Assembly: GCA_041191265.1 (NCBI GenBank)
Contig: JBEEPE010000020.1
Coordinates: 1 to 11,287 of the forward strand
Direction: 5' to 3'
Source of the DNA: JBEEPE01 sp041191265
Lineage (GTDB): Bacteria > Verrucomicrobiota > Verrucomicrobiia > Chthoniobacterales > Chthoniobacteraceae
DNA: 11,287 nt
Shown: positions 7,324 to 11,287 of the stretch, in pieces
Numbering within the stretch: position 1 is the stretch's first letter
Layout: every line of letters begins with the position of its first letter
Made by a program: the position numbers and the translations under genes
The notes under the pieces: generated by a model
Seen by the model: the letters and a program-made list of their open reading frames with translations, nothing else
Told to the model about the DNA's origin: nothing
The model's database searches: none

Positions 7324-7838
7324 AATTTCACACCCTGCAGATTCCACCAGAAGGAAGGCACTTCGACGGCGAAGACCCAACATCCATCTTCGATCTCCCC
7401 GATCCCGACTGCCAACCTGCCGCACCGGTATCCTATGCACTCGATGTCGGCATCAGCAACGGAGGCCTCTTCGCGACCGGAACGCTGTCGACCCGGTTCC
7501 GTCTCCGGTGCGTCCGCTGCCTCGAATCCTTTGAGTTTCCCGTCCACTGCCCCGAGTTCGCATGCCAGAAACCCCTGACCAACTCCGAGACGGTGGACTT
7601 GACAGAAGAAGTCCGTGAGGACATCCTCCTCGCCCTTCCCGCACACCCCAGCTGTGAGCGTGATGGAGGTTTGGTGTGCACAAGCTCGTCATTTGAAAAG
7701 CTTTCTGCCACCAGTTCCGCCAAAGGATTCGACGGAGACGTCGGCTCAGGAGACGGCGAACCTCCAAAACGCGACATTTGGTCGGTGTTGGACCAGTTGA
7801 AAGACCGGGTCCCCGATCCTGACGGAAATCAGGGATAG
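7320..7838 (+). CDS. yceD: YceD family (DUF177) protein, 23S rRNA accumulation factor
   Basis: This 172-residue protein belongs to the DUF177/YceD family, whose members are needed for normal 23S rRNA accumulation and are typically encoded next to rpmF. The family core is visible: FRLRCVRCLESFEFPV (60-75) with Cys64-x2-Cys67, and VDLTEEVREDILLALPAHPSC (92-112), followed by a further Cys at 120. The paired cysteines suggest a metal site, though this is inference. A serine/glycine/acidic linker (about 121-150) separates this from the C-terminal helix DIWSVLDQLK. The start overlaps the coaD stop (ATGA), which implies translational coupling, and rpmF follows after 41 bases. Assignment rests on motif pattern and position; the exact biochemical role is not settled for the family. 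Confidence 0.92.
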   Translation: MKFHTLQIPPEGRHFDGEDPTSIFDLPDPDCQPAAPVSYALDVGISNGGLFATGTLSTRFRLRCVRCLESFEFPVHCPEFACQKPLTNSETVDLTEEVREDILLALPAHPSCERDGGLVCTSSSFEKLSATSSAKGFDGDVGSGDGEPPKRDIWSVLDQLKDRVPDPDGNQG

Positions 7839-7879
7839 GAAGCTCTCAACTCAAACTTAACTTTTAACCTTCACGTACT

Positions 7880-8056
7880 ATGGGAGTCCCCAAGAGAAAG
7901 ATGTCGAAAATGCGCCTCCGTACGCGCAAAGCCGCCAATCGCTGGCACGCCCCTGTCCTCAGCAAATGCGGAAGCTGCGGCGCCTCAGTGAAAGGCCACC
8001 GAGCCTGCGGAAGCTGCGGTAAATACCGTGGCCGCAATGTTCTTTCCGTCGCATAA
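7880..8056 (+). CDS. rpmF: 50S ribosomal protein L32
   Basis: This short gene encodes 58 residues beginning MGVPKRKMSKMRLRTRKA, the standard basic N-terminus of bacterial L32, with an aromatic NRWH segment at 20-23. Two CxxC pairs, Cys30-x2-Cys33 and Cys43-x2-Cys46, form the zinc-ribbon version of L32; many paralogues in other bacteria lack these cysteines. L32 is part of the large ribosomal subunit. It follows yceD, the commonest neighbour of rpmF. The 41-base leader is AT-rich and has no clear Shine-Dalgarno. In many bacteria plsX and fabH follow rpmF, but here a terminator ends the operon directly. Confidence 0.98.
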   Translation: MGVPKRKMSKMRLRTRKAANRWHAPVLSKCGSCGASVKGHRACGSCGKYRGRNVLSVA

Positions 8057-8104
8057 CCGGACGGGACTGGCGCTCAGATTTCGCAAAAGGTTCACTTAAC
8101 AGAC

Positions 8105-8132
8105 AAGCACTCCCCTCACGGGAGTGCTTTTT
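8105..8132 (+). terminator. Intrinsic terminator of the coaD-yceD-rpmF operon
   Basis: A perfect ten-base-pair stem, AAGCACTCCC paired with GGGAGTGCTT, closes over the five-base loop CTCAC and runs into a tract of five T (8128-8132). It lies 48 bases after the rpmF stop and separates this operon from the lipoprotein gene. Read on the other strand it has a weaker T-tract (AAGCACT preceded by TGT), so its main direction is plus. Confidence 0.95.
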
Positions 8133-8192
8133 GTATTTCCATCATCCGCTCGCCGAAACCCCAAGCTTCCGCTAAGTTCCTGCAAACTTCCT

Positions 8193-8573
8193 ATGCGCCC
8201 CCTCCTCCTTGCCACTCTCGCCGCAACAACCTTCGCGGCGTGTTCCTCCATTAACCAAGAGTCTCTCACGCCAGCCGGCCGTTTTCGCAATCCGCCCGTG
8301 TTTTTCGAACAACTCCAACCCGGCGAAGCAATCGGACAACGCGTTTACGGCAAAATTTACGTCTGGGATGAAAAGCCGACCTCCAGCGGTTACCATTCGT
8401 GCGGACTAACCCCATTCATCAACCCTTTCGGACGCGTTTTCCGAATCACCTCCGACGAACTCCTCATGCGCGAGCGAGACGGCAACACTATGGTCGTATC
8501 CATCGACAACCCCATGGTCGTCGCAGATCAGAGCCTCCGCTGGTACTGGATTGAGTCCACCCGCAAGCGCTAG
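8193..8573 (+). CDS. Small putative lipoprotein of unknown function
   Basis: The 126-residue product has a short signal peptide (MRPLLLATLAATTFAAC) with Cys17 as the likely lipidated residue. The lipobox TFAAC is imperfect because Phe is at -3 where Leu is usual, so lipoprotein status is probable rather than certain. The mature part is a small beta-rich domain with GQRVYGKIYVWDEKP (49-63) and a C-terminal half ending SLRWYWIESTRKR. No family is recognised. A longer reading from a GTG at 8124 would start inside the terminator hairpin and hide the signal peptide, so the ATG at 8193 is preferred although no Shine-Dalgarno precedes it. It lies 14 bases before the solute-binding protein gene and may be its operon partner. 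Confidence 0.75.
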   Translation: MRPLLLATLAATTFAACSSINQESLTPAGRFRNPPVFFEQLQPGEAIGQRVYGKIYVWDEKPTSSGYHSCGLTPFINPFGRVFRITSDELLMRERDGNTMVVSIDNPMVVADQSLRWYWIESTRKR

Positions 8574-8587
8574 TTGCGCGCCCCCCA

Positions 8588-9367
8588 ATGGGTATCACCA
8601 AACGAGCCTTTCTCGCCGCGCTCACCAGCCCTCTGTTCCGCGCCACCGCCGCGGAATCGACTCCTCTCCGCGTCGGCATGGAACTCGCCTACCCCCCCTT
8701 CGAAATGGCGGACCCCCAAGGAAAGCCAATCGGCCTGAGCGTCGATCTCGCCAACCATCTGGCAAATCACCTCAAACGCCCTCTCGAAATCCAAAACCTC
8801 CCTTTTGATGGACTGATTCCCGCCCTCCGAACGGGAAAAATCGATCTCATCCTGTCGTCCATGACCGCAACCCCCGAACGCGCCAAAGCGGTCGCATTCT
8901 CCACCCCTTACCTCCGCACCGGCCTCGCCGTTCTCGCCGGAAAACAAGTTCGCCTCGCAGAATCCGAATCGCTTGACCAAAAAGACCTCATCGTCGCCGT
9001 GAAACAAGGCACCACCGGACACCTTTTCTGCCGCACCTTCACGCGCGCCAAAGTTCTAGTTCTGGACCGCGAATCCGCATGCGTTGCAGAAGTGGTTCAA
9101 GGCAAGGCGTCCGCCTTCATCTACGACCAACTCTCGATCCTCAAACACGCGCGAAAAAATCCCTCCTCCACACGCGCCCTGCTCTCGCCACTCCGGATTG
9201 AAGAATGGGCAATCGCTCTGAAAAAAGACGCCCCCACTCTCCTCGCCGACGTGAACGCCTTCATCGCCTCCTTCAAATCAAAAGGCGGCTTCGAAACCCT
9301 CGCCGAACGATGGCTTCCCGAGGAAAAACAGGCGTTCAAAGACGCTGGTATCCCCTTCGTGCTCTGA
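8588..9367 (+). CDS. Family-3 solute-binding protein (amino-acid-type)
   Basis: This 259-residue periplasmic protein is of the family-3 type that binds polar amino acids or related small ligands for ABC import. Recognisable parts are LRVGMELAYPPFEM (27-40), GKPIGLSVDLANHLANHL (45-62), LPFDGLIPALRTGKIDLILSSMTATPER (71-98), VAFSTPYLRTGLAV (102-115), and AFIYDQ (176-181). Arg98 and Asp180 occupy the positions that in HisJ-like proteins contact the ligand carboxylate and amino groups. The signature GxDxDL has Ser51 in place of the first acidic residue. The export signal (1-22) has a weak core and the sequence TKRAFL, similar to a twin-arginine signal with Lys replacing the first Arg, ending TAA before Glu23. 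There is no Shine-Dalgarno. The next gene, an ABC-2-type permease, starts after three bases. The ligand is unknown. Confidence 0.9.
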   Translation: MGITKRAFLAALTSPLFRATAAESTPLRVGMELAYPPFEMADPQGKPIGLSVDLANHLANHLKRPLEIQNLPFDGLIPALRTGKIDLILSSMTATPERAKAVAFSTPYLRTGLAVLAGKQVRLAESESLDQKDLIVAVKQGTTGHLFCRTFTRAKVLVLDRESACVAEVVQGKASAFIYDQLSILKHARKNPSSTRALLSPLRIEEWAIALKKDAPTLLADVNAFIASFKSKGGFETLAERWLPEEKQAFKDAGIPFVL

Positions 9368-9370
9368 CCC

Positions 9371-10174
9371 GTGTCAACGCTCAGACGCTACTTCCAAATC
9401 TACCTTTTGCTGCTTCGCAACTCCCTCATTCGGGAGATGAACTTTAAGGCCAACTTCCTCCTCTGGACCCTCGTCGAACTCCTCTGGTTCGGTGGCCAAA
9501 TCCTCTTTATCGACACCCTCTTCCGCCACACCGGCGCCATCGGAGACTGGACCCGCTGGCACGTCGTCACCTTGGTCGGCACTCACCAACTCATCGCGCA
9601 ACTCTTCCAAGCCATCTTCTATATCAACCTATCCAACCTCCCAGAACTCGTCCGAACCGGAAAACTGGATCTCCTCCTAACCCAACCCGTCGACGCCCAA
9701 TTCGCCGTTTCCACGCGCCAATTCGGGCCCGATAACCTCATCAACGCCGCGCTGGGCCTCCTCATCACCCTCTTTGGCCTCCACCATCTCGACGTTCGCC
9801 CATCACCCTCTCATATCGCCATCTACACGCTCCTCGTCATCACCGGCATCTCCGTGCACTACTCCGTCATGTTCAGCCTCTCGACCCTAAGCATCTGGAT
9901 GACTCGTGCCCAAGGCCTCGTCTTCGCCTACTTCAACCTCTTCAACGTCGGCCGGTATCCCGACTCCGTCTTCAAAGGATCCTTCCGCAGAATCCTCGGC
10001 GTCCTCCCCCCCGTCATCCTCGTTGCCGCACTTCCCGCCCGCTGGCTCACCTTCCCCAGCCAATCCCCGTGGTCCATCACCCTCGAACTCCTCACGGGAA
10101 CCCTCGCCTGCGCAATCCTCACCCGCCTCCTCTGGAAAAAAGCCCTCCGCTCCTACGGCAGCGCCAGCTCCTAA
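9371..10174 (+). CDS. ABC-2-type transporter permease (DUF990/COG3694-like)
   Basis: This 267-residue membrane protein has about six predicted helices (roughly 28-50, 64-86, 123-141, 147-172, 207-222 and 236-256). Its family marks are LPELVRTGKLDLLLTQPVD (90-108), matching the 'R-x-G-x-L-D-x-x-L-x-x-P' region, and NVGRYPDSVFKGSFRRILGVLPPVILVAALPA (192-223), the RYP region typical of COG3694 permeases. In that family the permease usually works with a second permease and a separate ATPase, for export or an unknown substrate. Neither partner is encoded in the window. Translation begins at GTG (9371), three bases after the solute-binding protein stop, with no Shine-Dalgarno, so coupling is likely. 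The downstream gene is convergent, 43 bases away, with no strong terminator between them. Confidence 0.9.
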   Translation: MSTLRRYFQIYLLLLRNSLIREMNFKANFLLWTLVELLWFGGQILFIDTLFRHTGAIGDWTRWHVVTLVGTHQLIAQLFQAIFYINLSNLPELVRTGKLDLLLTQPVDAQFAVSTRQFGPDNLINAALGLLITLFGLHHLDVRPSPSHIAIYTLLVITGISVHYSVMFSLSTLSIWMTRAQGLVFAYFNLFNVGRYPDSVFKGSFRRILGVLPPVILVAALPARWLTFPSQSPWSITLELLTGTLACAILTRLLWKKALRSYGSASS

Positions 10175-10217
10175 CCGCAGACGCCGCACCCAACAAAAGG
10201 GAGCCGACACCCTACCC

Positions 10218-11287
10218 TCAAAACACCTCGCTGATCGGACGTCCCACATCCAGCAACGGATGAGAACGTCCCTCCCCATCCGTGATGGTCGTCGTCGTCG
10301 CATCAATTCCGAAATGCCGGTAAAGGGTCGCAAACACGTCCTGATAATGCACCGGACGATCCACCGCCTCCGCCGCCGTCCGATCCGTCGCCCCAATCAC
10401 CTGCCCCGTTCGCATCCCACCCCCCGCCATAATCCCCATCCCCACCTGCGGCCAGTGATCGCGCCCAGCCCGCGCATTCACCTTCGGCGTCCGCCCAAAC
10501 TCGCCCCAGACAATGATCATCACATCCTCCAACATTCCTCGCTCCCCTAAGTCCTCCACCAACGCGTCCAGCGAATGATCCAGTAGCGGCCCCAAATACC
10601 GCATCGTCTCAAAGTTGTCCGAGTGCGTGTCAAAATCCCCGATTGACAAGCTCACACACCGAACACCTGCCTCAATCAACCGCCTCGCCATCAAAAACTT
10701 CAAACCGCCACGCTCCGACTCCATCGTGTCACCACGCCCCGCACGACGAACCCTCGGCAAATAGCGCTCACGAACCCGAACATCCTCCCGCTCCAAATCC
10801 AACGCCTCCGCAAACCGGCCCGAAGCCAGCATCCCAACCGACATCTGCGTGAACCGGTCCATGGCCGCCATCGAACCACTCACATCGATATCCCGCCGCA
10901 GCGTGTCCAAATCACGAAGCAGTCCCACCCGGTCTTCCAACCGCTCAATCGTCAACCCCTCAATCAATCGCAACCCCTCGCTCCGACTACCCCCGCGCCG
11001 CTCCAACTCCGCCGCCATCCCCTCCGAAATCGCTAACGGAAAAAGACTCGAAATATCCGGCCGATACGCCGATTGCACCACCCCCAAAAAACCTGGCCGC
11101 GCACTGTTCCTCACATACGGGCGCCCCTGCATCAAATCCACAAACGCCGGCGCAACATCCGCTGTGCTCCCCATCAGTCGGTTCACCACACACCCCATCG
11201 CCGGTCGTCCACCAATGTTCGCCAACTCCTTCTCCTTAAATCCCGACTGACACTGAAAGGCATCATGCTTTCCGTCCGCCCCCACCA
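10218..11287 (-). CDS. DUF1501 family protein, N-terminus beyond the window
   Basis: The C-terminal 355 or so residues of a DUF1501 protein are present; the frame is still open at the right edge, so the true start and its usual twin-arginine signal lie outside. The family is related to the alkaline phosphatase/sulfatase fold and is abundant in Planctomycetota and Verrucomicrobiota, often beside DUF1800 or cytochrome/DUF1553 genes; its reaction is not established. Counting from residue 1 at base 11285, marks are KHDAFQCQSGF (6-16), SIGDFDTHSDNF (214-225), VWGEFGRTPKVN (259-270), AGRDHWP (273-279) and HYQDVFATLYRHFGID (313-328). The Asp/His clusters in GDFDTHSDN and GRDHWP are probably metal-binding by analogy to the fold. 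The stop at 10218 faces the ABC-2 permease gene, with 43 bases between. Confidence 0.95.
   Translation of the reverse strand, partial: VGADGKHDAFQCQSGFKEKELANIGGRPAMGCVVNRLMGSTADVAPAFVDLMQGRPYVRNSARPGFLGVVQSAYRPDISSLFPLAISEGMAAELERRGGSRSEGLRLIEGLTIERLEDRVGLLRDLDTLRRDIDVSGSMAAMDRFTQMSVGMLASGRFAEALDLEREDVRVRERYLPRVRRAGRGDTMESERGGLKFLMARRLIEAGVRCVSLSIGDFDTHSDNFETMRYLGPLLDHSLDALVEDLGERGMLEDVMIIVWGEFGRTPKVNARAGRDHWPQVGMGIMAGGGMRTGQVIGATDRTAAEAVDRPVHYQDVFATLYRHFGIDATTTTITDGEGRSHPLLDVGRPISEVF

Noticed and set aside
6837..7646. Open minus-strand frame of 269 codons
   Set aside because: It is antisense to coaD and yceD, both of which have diagnostic motifs.
8124..8192. Longer N-terminus for the small lipoprotein from a GTG at 8124
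   Set aside because: It begins inside the right arm of the intrinsic terminator and would bury the signal peptide that starts at 8193.
10175..10217. Bidirectional terminator between the convergent permease and DUF1501 genes
   Set aside because: Only a four-base AGGG/CCCT pairing with an eight-base loop is present, with no T-tract on either strand.
9906..10550. Open plus-strand frame of 214 codons across the permease/DUF1501 junction
   Set aside because: It overlaps two well-supported genes and has a Ser/Pro/Arg-rich low-complexity translation with no motif.

Overview
The window looks like ordinary chromosomal DNA of a moderately GC-rich Gram-negative bacterium, most likely of the Planctomycetota-Verrucomicrobiota group (I favour Verrucomicrobiota). 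The basis is the combination of a DUF1501 protein, a secreted CE15-type carbohydrate esterase, a zinc-ribbon/transmembrane protein of the kind common in that group, and the coaD-yceD-rpmF order. This placement is inference from gene content. No tRNA, rRNA, CRISPR array, insertion sequence or phage gene was seen.

Layout. Bases 1-276 hold no gene I can support. A minus-strand cluster follows; in transcription order it is a secreted glucuronyl-esterase-like hydrolase (about 6158-4812), a 1064-residue SNF2-family helicase (4749-1555) and a zinc-ribbon, single-pass membrane protein (1503-277). The gaps are 62 and 51 bases. Divergent from this cluster, a plus-strand operon starts at 6185: a small exported protein of unknown function, coaD (coenzyme A synthesis), a YceD/DUF177 protein and rpmF (ribosomal protein L32). 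A clear intrinsic terminator at 8105-8132 ends it. A second plus-strand group follows (8193-10174): a small putative lipoprotein, a family-3 solute-binding protein and an ABC-2-type permease, with gaps of 14 and 3 bases. A convergent DUF1501 gene runs off the right edge.

How the genes fit together. coaD, yceD and rpmF are a familiar housekeeping set joining CoA/lipid metabolism to ribosome assembly. The esterase is probably a secreted or periplasmic enzyme acting on plant-type polysaccharide esters, and DUF1501 proteins are frequent in similar polysaccharide-degrading bacteria. The SNF2 helicase and zinc-ribbon protein may be co-transcribed, but their joint role is unknown. The solute-binding protein and ABC-2 permease are almost contiguous although their families normally belong to different transporter types, and no ATPase gene is present.

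The plus strand carries a strong excess of C over G from roughly base 2300 rightwards, whichever strand encodes the gene. This produces many long, meaningless antisense open frames, and none of the seven plus-strand starts has a recognisable Shine-Dalgarno sequence. I found no convincing new defence or mobile system. The best leads are the SBP/ABC-2 pair, the helicase/zinc-ribbon pair, and non-standard residues in the helicase motif VI and in the esterase active site.
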